64,000 nt of DNA from contig NC_085136.1 of the NCBI RefSeq assembly GCF_035046485.1, forward strand, positions 219,856,853-219,920,852, given 5' to 3'. A program made the translations under genes and the position numbers. Below are positions 9,698-19,745 of this stretch, in pieces (the first letter of the stretch is position 1; every line of letters begins with the position of its first letter). The notes under the pieces were generated by a model. It did not search any database, was not told the DNA's origin, and saw nothing but the letters and a program-made list of their open reading frames with translations. Origin of the DNA: Aedes albopictus. Its lineage: Eukaryota; Arthropoda; Insecta; Diptera; Culicidae.

Positions 9698-10571
9698 AGA
9701 AAGTTACAATAACTGAGTAAAACGGACAATGTCAATAAAGGATTAAAAAAAAGAAATAACTACAGAAGCTAATATGCGATTACTTTGTTATTAGGAAAAT
9801 ATTTGATGAGACAAACCAAACAATATAGTTTTTGCTAACCTTAATCTATGCAATAATTTGGCTGATATTCATCTGGGTTGTCGGATCCGTTTTAGGAATA
9901 AATTCTGATATCGATGATTTCCTTATTTCGGTACGCCTCCAAGAAAGCAAACCTTCGTCACCTGCGGTTTCGGCACATAACATCAACGCCTTAGCTATCA
10001 ACATTGCACCGACAATAGCAATGTGATAGGGGTCGGATTGTATATATGTACATCAGGTCCACTACATTCGTTTTTGCTGGAGAATGAACCAGGTAATTGG
10101 TCTGGGCTCTTGCGTTGAAGAAATCTGCATGATTTTTTAGCGCCACATTGACTGAAATGGAAAAAGTAGTAAACGAAAGTGCTATCAACTTGATGTTTGA
10201 AAAAAAAAACAGACTAGGTATCAGTAAAAAGACTACATCGGGAAATTTGCTCGTCGAAATTTGATCAAAATAACACACCAACACAAAGCTACACCAATGA
10301 ACCGGTGGGCACGCACAATAAAAATCGAAAAAGCTCGCGGCAATCGCACGTATCAATAGCGGTATTAACACACACCCAAATTTACCTTAGATACATTATT
10401 ACTGTGTCCAGAATGTAGATCCCTGCAGTGATTATCATCAAGTAGCACTAGGTTTAGTACTGCGCACTAAATTAAACTTTAACTTGAACGGTGAGCAATC
10501 CAAAAAAGCGAACGAAAATATTCTCAACTTGCGAAGCCGAAATGTAAATAACTTTGACAGCCTGTCTTGTG
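9698..10571. other. Unassigned; possible minus-strand exon at about 9850-10160
   Basis: On the minus strand a polypyrimidine tract ending TTTCCATTTCAG (about 10150-10161) is followed by coding-like sequence in more than one frame. One stretch reads PYHIAIVGAMLIAKALML (about 10035-9980), a plausible membrane segment, then continues open to about 9850. I do not recognise the protein, and no single frame connects it to the acceptor. The remainder to 10571 shows nothing identifiable. Confidence 0.2.
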
Positions 10572-10990
10572 CAGTGTTGCCACATTTTTTTCGGTTTTCA
10601 TCTGTGATTTTGGTCAAAAAAATCTTTTTCATCTGTAGGAAATTTCAGAAAATCTTAGTAAAAATCTGTGATAGGTTAATGTATCCAAAATCGACCAAAA
10701 CACTCCCAGGTTGCATCTGAAGATCATCAGAAACCACAAGAACGTCGAAAACAATGCGCCTGAGGCTTGGCCTAGGCCATCCAACTAGAAGATTTAATTT
10801 CTATTATTTAAATTTGAGTGCATGAAAATTATAATAAAGTTTTTTTCACGAAAGTCATTGTCATTGTTTTAAAAATCTTAAAAATCTTTTTTATTTGAAA
10901 AATCTTTGATCTGTGATCACAGATATCTGTAGGCGAAAATGGAAAAAAATCTGTGTAATTCTAGGTAAATCTGTGTATGTGGCATCACTG
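10572..10990. mobile_element. hAT-type MITE with 8-bp target duplication
   Basis: Terminal inverted repeats CAGTGTTGCCACAT and (right end, reverse complement) CAGTGATGCCACAT are flanked by a perfect 8-bp duplication GTCTTGTG (10564-10571 and 10991-10998). The CAGTG start and 8-bp duplication are characteristic of hAT elements. At 419 bp it is non-autonomous, and it is AT-rich with repeated AAAATCTGTG-like words inside. Confidence 0.8.
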
Positions 10991-10998
10991 GTCTTGTG

Positions 10999-11427
10999 CG
11001 CGGCTAGCTATAACGGGACGAACGGAACAGAGTAGAAGCCCGCCCAGGCTAGGCTCATCTTTGACAGCTTGGCTGCGTTAGATTTTCAGAGCTTCAGAAC
11101 AAAATTTGTTACGCTTCATGCACGGAAAAAAAATATGCATTATTTTCTTGAATTTGAAAACATCGTTAAAAAAAAAACAAAATGTAACGCAAAACCTTCT
11201 TTGTTCTAATATTGTCAATTTTGCACCGTACCGTCGCGATGCTTCTGAGATGCCGACTCAAAATTGGCAGCGTGTTTTGTTGTGGAAGCAACATACAATA
11301 GTTTAAAAGACAATTGATTGATTAGTTTCTTTTCAACAGGCAATAAGAAGCTTCCACTTGTATAATGGGAAGTTAAGAGTAGAGAAGGGGGATAATGTAG
11401 TGGATTTAAGGTTTATGAAAAGTTATA
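10999..11427. other. Unassigned intergenic sequence
   Basis: Nothing recognised; a 66-codon open frame (11106-11306) has no features. Confidence 0.4.
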
Positions 11428-11642
11428 GGGTATCGCGCTACTTGGGCAGTGGCTTCTATATTCGTCTGTTTCCCACTATAACTCAGTCAATTTTGAACCA
11501 ATTGACTTGAAATGTTGTACACGGGTAGATACTATACCTATCTCACCACATTCCAAAAGTTGTGGCAATTGGTTCAAATTTGACTGCGTTATAGTGGAAA
11601 ACAGACGAATATAGAAGCCACCGCCCAAGTGGCGCGATTCCC
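11428..11642. mobile_element. Fold-back MITE, 215 bp, TA target
   Basis: Almost the whole element is two inverted arms of ~80 bp; the outer ends read GGGTATCGCGC and GGGAATCGCGC. It is flanked by TA on both sides (11426-11427, 11643-11644). A second copy is at 33983-34198. Confidence 0.75.
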
Positions 11643-11644
11643 TA

Positions 11645-12227
11645 ATTCAAATCACGATTGTAAAATGAAAGACTTTGGCAACACTCTCAACAAGAGTGCA
11701 TTGATAAGGTGAAATGAGAATATTGATTTGGCTCTTCGGCCGGAATGTCGTACTTTCACTTCGTGATTATTTAACCCGAACTGCTCACGCGAGCGTACTT
11801 TACGAACATCTCTCTTCTCGTGCATTCCTGTAAGCACATTCATATAGACCTTTCAACAAGATGGTCAAATCAGTTGATACCGAAGCTTTGACAATACCAA
11901 AATGACAATTCAACGTATGCGCTTTGGTTGCTGAGCGCTTTGGTTGTAAACAAAGACACTCGCAAAGACATACACAGATCTGTCACATGAATAGCCCTAT
12001 AGCAGAGAGCGAGAGTCAGAGAGTGAGAGTGGTTGATATTCGGAGAAATTGTCGGGTTTGAAGCAACACTCGAAAGAACTCGAGAGGCATTCTGTAAACG
12101 ATTGTTGTGGAATACGGACGCACGTTTGGTTTTTTCTCTAAAGTTTTTCGCGAAGAAAAAAATGGCCGACAATCGCTCCGACGACCGCTTCGATGACCGT
12201 TCCGACCACCGTTCCGACAAAGACAAC
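11645..12227. other. Unassigned intergenic sequence
   Basis: No gene recognised. 12033-12230 is open on the plus strand and ends in a short degenerate RSDDRFDDRSDHRSD repeat created by a CGACGACCGTTC-like tandem; this looks like simple-sequence expansion rather than a protein. Confidence 0.35.
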
Positions 12228-12309
12228 TGATAATATGATAAGTTTTACTCTGTTATACAGGCCTAAAGTACTCATTTGCTTAGGGTGTCCATTATGCCCC
12301 TAATCCCCC
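12228..12309. mobile_element. 3' terminal fragment of the GGGGGATTAGGGG-type transposon
   Basis: Matches the last ~80 bp of the element at 4547-7182 (CTGTTATACAGGCCTAA..., then GGTGTCCATTATGCCCCTAA and CCCCC), and is followed by TA at 12310-12311. The rest of the element is absent. Confidence 0.7.
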
Positions 12310-12311
12310 TA

Positions 12312-13013
12312 TAATCAAGCAAATCTCGAGAAAAACAATTCTCGCTAAGGAAAACTAGCACAGTAAGATTCGCAAGTCATAAAATTGTACAAGCGGAACA
12401 CTTTCCGGGTAGCGTAATACCGACCCATCCGCCAGCGGAAGAAATTTTTCTCGGGGACGCGAAGAAAAACGTGACAAGCGGTTGAAAACACAACCGTTCG
12501 CGGCCTTTCGCACAAGTACTCCGCCTTGAAAAGAAAAAAATCACACACAATGGCACAATCACTACTATTTTCGTATGCCCCCGCTTGCCCACATCCACTT
12601 CCAATGGGTTCTCTTTTAAATGAAATCCGGCAGGATCGCCAAATGTGCACTTTAAATTTGTTGCGAGCAAGCGGGAGCTACCAGAATGCAATATGACTTC
12701 ACACTGTGACGTCACTGGACGAGTGACGACGACGCGGGTGGCTGAGATTCACCATGCCTACTAGATCACTTGATGTGCCGTGCGTCATTGTCCACGGTTC
12801 AATATGCCAGCATGAATCTACTGTCACACAAATATCTCGATTTTTAATAGATGCAAAAAATTTAAAAATGGGTTATTGCCAACATGGTGAAAACAAAAAT
12901 TTTTGTATAAAAATTCAGGACGGCGGCCAAAATCAATATGGCCGCCAACCCAACTTTTTATAACTGATCTTCCAGAGAGAAGTTTTGTTCCTTCCACAAA
13001 GATATGGCATCCC
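12312..13013. other. Unassigned intergenic sequence
   Basis: No gene recognised. Overlapping open frames on the minus strand (12345-12715) show no domains. At 12918-12950 there is an inverted pair of GGCGGCC / GGCCGCC words. Confidence 0.35.
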
Positions 13014-13540
13014 TTAATTTCGCATCTTTGACAATATACCTAGGTAGGTACTTATTATTTTCCTGACTTCCGCATTTTCCTGAAGATTTTGCAAAACGTA
13101 TACAGTTGTCGACATATCCTCTTGTTGCAGAGCGTGAAGAACGGCATAGAAATTGTTATTCCCAGCCTCTTGCAGTAGCCCGTTGAACTTCGAAAGCCAG
13201 CCTTCTATGACATTAGATGTCCGAGTCATGGTGTCCTGTGATGCCCAAAACTGTGGAGGGTGTCTTGGACTTTTTCCACTTGGCTTCATGACATTGCTGG
13301 AGAACAGCCCGGAAAGCTGCAATTTCTAGATCATCTTTCATAAATTTGAGATGAGATATGATCGGGATATAGGTATCTTTTTAGCAGCAATAATTTCCGC
13401 AAGTTCAATATCAGTTAAAACTATTTCCGGGCCCAAAGAGCTGATGATCATTGAACGTGAAAGGGAGTCAATATTCCCGTAATCATCCGGATCAGTTTTC
13501 AAATGTGACGAAGCTCCCTGACGTTGTCAAACTCTCCGTT
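13014..13540 (-). pseudogene. Second decayed MULE transposase fragment
   Basis: Reading leftwards on the minus strand, GPEIVLTDIELAEI (about 13430-13395) resembles the catalytic DfE segment of MULE transposases. After two stops, TRTSNVIEGWLSKFN (about 13235-13190) matches the conserved RTNN..EGWH region, followed by a helical tail to 13014. The cysteine/histidine block between them is shortened. Not closely similar to the copy at 1220-1952. No terminal repeats seen. Confidence 0.55.
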
Positions 13541-14165
13541 GCGCAACCTTTGACTTCATAATATTGGCACCTGTAAAATTGAAGCATTTACGAGGCTTAG
13601 TATTATAACTAAACAACAAGCACGAATGTTGTTCGGACTTTTTTAGGGTATGGGAAGCCTTATTTTATAAGAAATACATTTTGGACACCCTCAGTTAAAT
13701 ATAATTTGGACAGGGCCATTATTTTAAAGTTTAGCCATGAATGAATACTGTTAAATCACGGAAGTAGTAAAAATAAACAAATATTCTAATGCAAATAATC
13801 AAATTTCTACTTTTAACAAACAGTTATTTTGATAAATAATCTATAGATTAAACTATAAAAAACTATAAAAACTATAGTTTTTGATAAAATCGAGAAAATA
13901 TCGCCTGACCCACAGAATACTCCTTCAAGTATGCAATCGCACGGCATCCCCATGTAGATAATCAGAGGAATTCCGTTAGTTGGGAGCTCGTTAGATAGGC
14001 TGTCTCAATGATTAGATGTTCACTGGTAGGGGCAAAACCTAACTAAAAATCACTGTCAGTGTCAAAATCGATATCAAAACAAGTTTGACATCTGACTGCC
14101 GTCGCATCGCAGCTCCTATACAGAACGTTGTGTGCAAGTACCTCTGTAAGTGTTTCGTGGCGTAT
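13541..14165. other. Unassigned; contains a repeat shared with 34270-34420
   Basis: 13780-13960 shares ATCAAATTTCT, AAATATCGCC and TATGCAATCGCAC.GCA blocks, in order, with 34270-34420, so both are copies of one repeat family that I cannot name. 13835-13870 is an AACTATA-rich run. Nothing else recognised. Confidence 0.4.
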
Positions 14166-14169
14166 TTCT

Positions 14170-15385
14170 CGTCACTACTTGTCGTCGGCAAATCCGACAA
14201 TCTCCACTCCCACTGGGTACTCTAACCTCAACACCTCGTCGTACATGACATTCCATAACACCGGACCCAGGATGGAACGATGCGGGACTCCTGAGGTTAT
14301 GTGAAAGCACTTCCGACCCACCTCCGTGTCGTAGACTAGTACACGATTCTGAAAGTAACTTCCAAAAATCTTGTACAAGTACACCGGTATCCCCAGACGC
14401 AATAGCGCATCGGCAATAGCATCCAGAGTCACTGCCGCACAGAAACGAATTCCCCTTCTCTTAGGTTCGAGTGCTTTCTCGGCGGTTTTTGTAACCGACA
14501 AGATAGCGTCTACGGTGGACCTCCCCTTCCGGAAGCCGCACTGGTTTACTCGAAAGACCATTTTCGCCCTCGATGAACCTCAACATTCTATTGAGGATGA
14601 TCTTTTCGAGCACCTTCCTCGTCGTGTCTATCAAGCCTATTGGTCTATATGCCGACAGATCTCCGAGTGGCTTCCCTGCCTTTGGCAATAATACCAGGCT
14701 CTGCCTCTTTCAAGCTTCTGGGAAAACTCTCTCGTCCAGGCATTTCTGCATAGCAGACCTGAACATCTCGGAAACCTCTGCAATAGCTACTTTTAAGGCC
14801 AGGTTCGGAACTCCGTCCGGACCTGGGGCCTTACCTACGCTAAGGGACTTAGCTATCCCCGCAAGTTCCACATCGGTGACCCTTTCCTCATCGCCAGCCC
14901 CAGTCTCCGGCTGTCCTACGAAAGGAGGCCAAGGACTAGGATCATGACGCGGAAAATCCCCTCGATGATCCCATCCAACATCTCTGGAGATTGCTCTGTA
15001 GGAGCCATTACACCTCTCGTCTTGGCCATAACGATCCTTAAGGCATCACCTCACGGTTTCGCATTAGCACTCTGACAGAGACCCTCAAAGTAGGCCTTTT
15101 TGCTTGCTCTTATCTCGGTCTTAAGCGCGGCTTTTGCAGCGGCGAACACCACCCGCCGTTCGTTTCGCTCTTCCTCTGATCGTGCTCGCTGCATCCGTCG
15201 CCTAGCCCGTAGACAGGCGCGGCGCAGGTCCTCAATCGCGTTGGTCCACCAGTAAGCCGGTGGCCTCCCATTTCTAGGGTGGACTCGCCTAGGCATGGTC
15301 GCATCACACGCACGTTCACCTATATGGTTTCGCATTATGCGTTTTACAGTGTATTCTGTGCATCCTCGCCTTTGGCGCACTCAAA
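14170..15385 (-). pseudogene. R1-like LINE fragment (linker plus reverse transcriptase)
   Basis: On the minus strand: a basic linker between endonuclease and RT (GRPPAYWWTNAIEDLRRACL, about 15260-15200), a gap with frameshifts, then RT blocks LSAYRPIGLIDTTRKVLEKI (about 14655-14600), NQCGFRKGRSTVDAI (about 14545-14500), TSGVPHRSILGPVLWN (about 14310-14265) and GFADD (about 14190-14176). Between VTLD and AIADALLRLG the expected catalytic segment is deleted, so the first RT aspartate neighbourhood is damaged. The copy stops right after FADD; endonuclease and C-terminus are absent. Dead, old fragment. Confidence 0.8.
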
Positions 15386-15473
15386 TCTATACCGATCTGG
15401 CTTTCTTGTTGCTGTTCTTTTTTGTGCTGTGATTGTTAAGAGTTTAATCTTGCCTAGTTTGGGTAGTGGCTAC

Positions 15474-17765
15474 GGTTAGGATAGCTCAGATCAATCTTCA
15501 GCACAAAAGAACAGCACGATCAATCTTTGTAGACTTATGCAAAATGGTACAGCCCAAGTGGTGTTAGTCCAAGAACCTTACTTTCGTAAGGGGAATTTCT
15601 ATCTAGGAAACCTTGCGAATCTGATGTTTGCTACTTTCAGTAAATAAAAATGAAATGGAAAACTCTCGTGTCATGCCTCGAGCATGTGTGCTTGTTAACA
15701 ACGCAATCGTTGCTACGCTCATCTCTGAACTAACTACTAGAGATGTATGTGCTATCACAATCGATGTATCTGTTGGAAACCTCAACAGGAAATACGTTTA
15801 TTGTTCGGTTTATTTACCGCATGATGAACCATCCCCTACGGATGCTTTCAAGCAAGCAAGTCATTGCATACTGCACTTCAAAAGGCCTTCCGCCAATTGT
15901 TGGTAGTGATGCTAATGCTCACCATATCATCTGGGGCAGCTCAGACATCAATTTGAGAGGCTCCAGTTTGATGGAATACTTAAGTAGTACAGATCTTGGA
16001 TGACTTAACCGGCCACAGCCCATTCTTCATGGTATCTGCTAGAGAGGAAGTGTTACACATAACGCTTTACTCTAGCAGAATTAGATACGAGCTGACCAAT
16101 TGGCGTGTGTCAGATGAAGAATCTTTATCTGACCATCGCTACATCTTGTTTGAACATGTGAATGTTGCTTCGCAAACTTTGCGTTTCAGGAACCCCCGGT
16201 CAACCAACTGGAAGCTCTTTACCGATTTGATTGCAGCCAAATTTCATGGATACTCACCATCAATTGACACTCCAAGTGATTTAGATGATGCCGTTGATAC
16301 TACAATGGCCTTCATCATGGAAGCTTTTGAAGAAGCTTGCCCTCTGCGGTCTGTGAGACCACAAGAGGAACCCCTTGGTGGAACTCTGATCTGGCGAAGC
16401 TCAGGAAACAATGTAGAAAGAGTTGGAACAGACGACATTCGGATGGATCGGAGGCTTTCAGGTCGGCTCGCAAGGCCTACCAGAAAGCTCTTCGGTCTGC
16501 TGAACGATCCGGCTGGAAAAAACCTTTGTACAAATGTTTCCAGTCTGAGTGAAGCCAGTCGATTGAACAAAATCCTTGCAAAATCTAAGGATTATAATCC
16601 TTAATTATCAAGTGAACGAACCAAATGGTTTGCCAAATGGTGTTTTCACTTCCTCTGATGAGGAAGTTTTAGAATATTTATTCAGTACACACTTCCCCGG
16701 ATGTGTGGATATTACATCTTCGGATGAACCTGATGTCTTTTCTTGTAGTTATGATTCTTTAGCTTCGGCTCGGAGTATCATAACTTTAGAATCGATTGAA
16801 TAGGCACTTAATAGCTTTGCTCCTTTCAAATCTCCTGGGGCAGATGGGATTTATCCTATTTTGCTTCAGAAGGGATTTGATCATTTCAAACATGTTTTGA
16901 AACAACTACTTGTTTGCAGTTTTGCTACAGGGTAAATTCCCAAATCCTGGCGGGATATTACTGTACAGTTTATTCCGAAAGTGGGTCGTGCGTCGTATGA
17001 AGAAGCAAAGAGCTTCAGACCTATCAGTTTGACCTCTTTTCTTCTGAAATGCTTAGAACGCATTGTCGATCATGACATCCGTGATGTTCATGTGGCCAAT
17101 GTGCCTCTTCATGTGAACCAACATGCTTACCAATCTGAAAAGTCCACTGTGACTCTTTTACACAAAGTTGTTTACGATATCGAGAAGACATTCGCTCAAA
17201 AGCAATCCTGCTTGGGTGTTTTCTCAGATATCGAGGGTGCCTATGACAACGTGCCTTTCGATGCCATATTGGAAGCCGCACGGGGTCATGGTATATCTCC
17301 AATGATTTCCAATTGGATTCACCAAATGTTCAAAAACCGACATCTCTTCTCGACATTGCGTCAAGCGGCGATTAGGAAATTGAGTGTTTGTGGATGCCCC
17401 CAAGGGGGAGTCTTATCACCACTTTTGTGGAATCTCGTAGCTCGTAGCAGATACGAGGAAATTGATTGAGGTAACTCAATAATAGCGGTTTTCCTACTTA
17501 TGGTTTTGCCGACGACTACCTAACATTGTTAGTCGGTATGTGCATCAGCACCCTTTTCGACCTGATGCAAAACGCTTTTCAGGTAATTGAGGGTTGGTGT
17601 CGTCAATATGGCCTTTCGGTAAATCCGAGTAAAACATCTATTGTTTTTTTCACGGAAAAGCGAAACCGTAATGGTGTTCGACCTTAACGTCTCTTTGATT
17701 CTGAAATCAATGTGACTGTACAGGTAAATACGTTGGAGTCATTCTTGATTCCAAGCTTTCCTGGA
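15474..17765 (+). pseudogene. LOA/I-clade LINE ORF2 remnant, 3'-truncated
   Basis: Starts with the apurinic endonuclease signature AQINLQHKRTA (about 15482-15515) and VVLVQEPYFRKGNFY (about 15560-15603), then GSDANAHHIIWGSSD (about 15904-15950), EVLHITLYSSRI and SLSDHRYILFE (about 16050-16155). A linker with PWWNSDLAKLRKQCR (about 16370-16415) precedes RT: SFRPISLTSFLLKCLERI (about 17010-17064), FSDIEGAYDNV (about 17221-17253), CPQGGVLSPLLWN (about 17396-17434) and YGFADDYLTLL (about 17499-17531). Several frameshifts and stops. The sequence ends abruptly after KYVGVILDSKLSW (about 17730-17765), where minisatellite begins. It is of the same clade as 4709-6475, whose retained part would follow on from here. 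Confidence 0.85.
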
Positions 17766-18290
17766 CAAACGAATCTTGCAAGATACTCCTGGAGGAATCC
17801 CAGAAGGTACATCCGTAAGAATCCAGAAAGGAACTCCTGGAGGAATCCCAAAGGAAACTCCTGGAGGAATATCGAAAGAAAGAAAGAATCGAGAAAGAAA
17901 TTTCTCGAGGAATTCTGGATATAAGGAATCATGTAAAAAACTCCTGCCTGGGGGAATCCCGAAAGGAACTTTTGAAGGAATCACGAAAGAAAATCTTGCA
18001 GGAATCTCAAAAGGGTGAACACCGGAAAAAAATTTTGAAACAAACTCGGAAGAAATTGAGGTTTCCCAGAATGGATTCCTAAATAAATACTGAAAAAAAA
18101 AACTCCTGGAATCTCAAAAAGATTCCCCACAGGAACTTCTGGAAGAACCCCGGCGAATTTCTGGAGGGAAACTAAAAATAATTGTTATGGAATCCCAGAA
18201 GAAACTCCTAGGAGTGTCTCATACAGATCTCCTAGAAAACCCTTAAAAGGAATTCCAGGAGAAATTCCGAATTTACAGGGCTGTATTTTT
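17766..18290. repeat. Degenerate GGAATTCCTGGA-type minisatellite
   Basis: Imperfect repeats of words such as CTCCTGGAGGAATCCC with a ~12-24 bp spacing. The same low-complexity class fills 61490-64000. The repetitive codons generate long but meaningless open frames on both strands. Confidence 0.7.
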
Positions 18291-18319
18291 TCAACAGAGC
18301 ACATCAAAATAAAAAAAAA

Positions 18320-18836
18320 TCAGGCCAAACATTTCAATAGGTCCTATCTGCATTTGAGAGGCTCTCTTTGTTTACTTTCTCTTTCAATTACAGTAGACGT
18401 TCGATAACTGCAACATGTTTACGTTTCAGTTAGCGAACAAAATTCGATAACTGCAACGTCAGATGGGCGTCAAAAACCCATCAATTGACGTTAAATGAAC
18501 GAAACATTCATTCGATTGTTCATTTGGGCTAACTTGGCGCACCGTTTTGACGGATAGCGGTGCGATAACTGCAAATTTGTTGCACTTACCGGACTTGCAG
18601 TTAAAAAGCATTGCAGTTAAACCGTTTGCACCGACCGAACGTCTACTGTATTGCAATGTAATGGTACACTTTACAACTGTTCTTGCAGTACAAAACAAAA
18701 GACGATTGGTTTGACCATCGTTCAATGCAAGGAGACAATCATAATACAAATAAACAGCTGAGATATTAACGAAAGAGAGGGAAACAAAGGAGAGCCTCTC
18801 TTCTGCAGATAGGACCTTTAGACATGTTTGGCCTGA
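18320..18836. mobile_element. Fold-back MITE with ~65-bp arms, carrying a second MITE
   Basis: 18320-18384 (TCAGGCCAAACATTTCAATA..., GTCCTATCTGCA, GAGAGGCTCTCTTTG) is repeated inverted at 18774-18836. A separate TA-flanked element (18391-18648) sits immediately inside the left arm. Confidence 0.65.
18391..18648. mobile_element. TA-target MITE, pogo-like ends, 258 bp
   Basis: Perfect 13-bp terminal inverted repeats CAGTAGACGTTCG / CGAACGTCTACTG are flanked by TA (18389-18390, 18649-18650). Subterminal GATAACTGCAA is repeated at about 18402, 18445 and 18560. The CAGT start and TA duplication fit pogo/Tigger-type Tc1/mariner elements. Confidence 0.75.
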
Positions 18837-19246
18837 AATAAGCATTTATTTATATAAGAGTTTTCCGTTCCTATTGTGAGCAGGAAACGGCAGATTGGCA
18901 ACAAGTTTTAGTAAATTCCGTGCTTATCGTTCTTGCCGTTTTTGGCGTTTTGCCGTTCACATTGTGTTTGGCCCGTCTCTCCTCTCACCGTTTTTGAGAG
19001 GTTTTAGTGACACAATCTACATATTCGATAATTTTGAAGTAAAATCCTAATAACTAAGTTTTTTTTTCTACGTAAGTCAAAAGAATAGGGTCTGGATTGA
19101 TGCAATATTCAATATGTCAAAGAATCTGTTGTTTTTAGTTCTTAGAAGCCCACACCATGAACACTCCTATATTCACAATTCCATCTCTCTTTCTGCTTAA
19201 ATGCCAACCTCTCAACACGCTTGCGGTTGTGCACCCTTAAACGAAA
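18837..19246. other. Unassigned intergenic sequence
   Basis: Nothing recognised. Confidence 0.4.
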
Positions 19247-19433
19247 GTACACAGCGAATGAGTAACTTCCGAAAAGACAAAAGATTTTTCACTCATATTT
19301 GCGTACGACTGGATCAGCACAAAAAATGTGCTGATCCGGTGTTACACAAATTTGCGTAAAATTTCACACAAGTTTGCATGAAATCTTTTGTCTTTTCGAT
19401 CGCTGCGTGAAAGTTACTCCTTGCTCTGTGTAC
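19247..19433. mobile_element. Palindromic MITE-like element
   Basis: GTACACAG... GAGTAACTT... GAAAAGACAAAAGATTT at 19247-19290 recurs inverted at 19380-19433. The centre has a 10-bp stem GGATCAGCAC / GTGCTGATCC (19311-19337). No clear target duplication. Confidence 0.5.
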
Positions 19434-19694
19434 ATCGATCTTTCCGTGTGCCTTCTAATTAGGTATACAAGCTAGAGCGAATTATTTTTTATTCGTTGAT
19501 GTTCGCGTTACAATTAATTGAGGCAAAAGAGCGTGGCAAACGAGGTAGGGGAGAAGCTCATAGACGTTGATCACTACTGTTGATGGAAAGTAGAACAGTT
19601 CAATCTAAATTGACTTGATAGTTGGACGGATTTTATCAAAATTAGTTATATAATTGGACGCAAGGTGATGAAAATTACAAAAAAAACAACAAAA

Positions 19695-19700
19695 TTTATT
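19695..19700 (-). promoter_or_regulatory. Polyadenylation signal AATAAA
   Basis: AATAAA on the minus strand about 45 nt after the stop codon of the acyl-CoA synthetase gene, followed by a T-rich stretch. Confidence 0.6.
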
Positions 19701-19745
19701 TACATTGAACCCACACCCAACTGTCGCATGCTTTGCATCAGCTTC

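Noticed and set aside
17684..18018. Apparent proline/glycine-rich collagen-like frames
   Set aside because: Also minisatellite read-through, with equally open frames on both strands.
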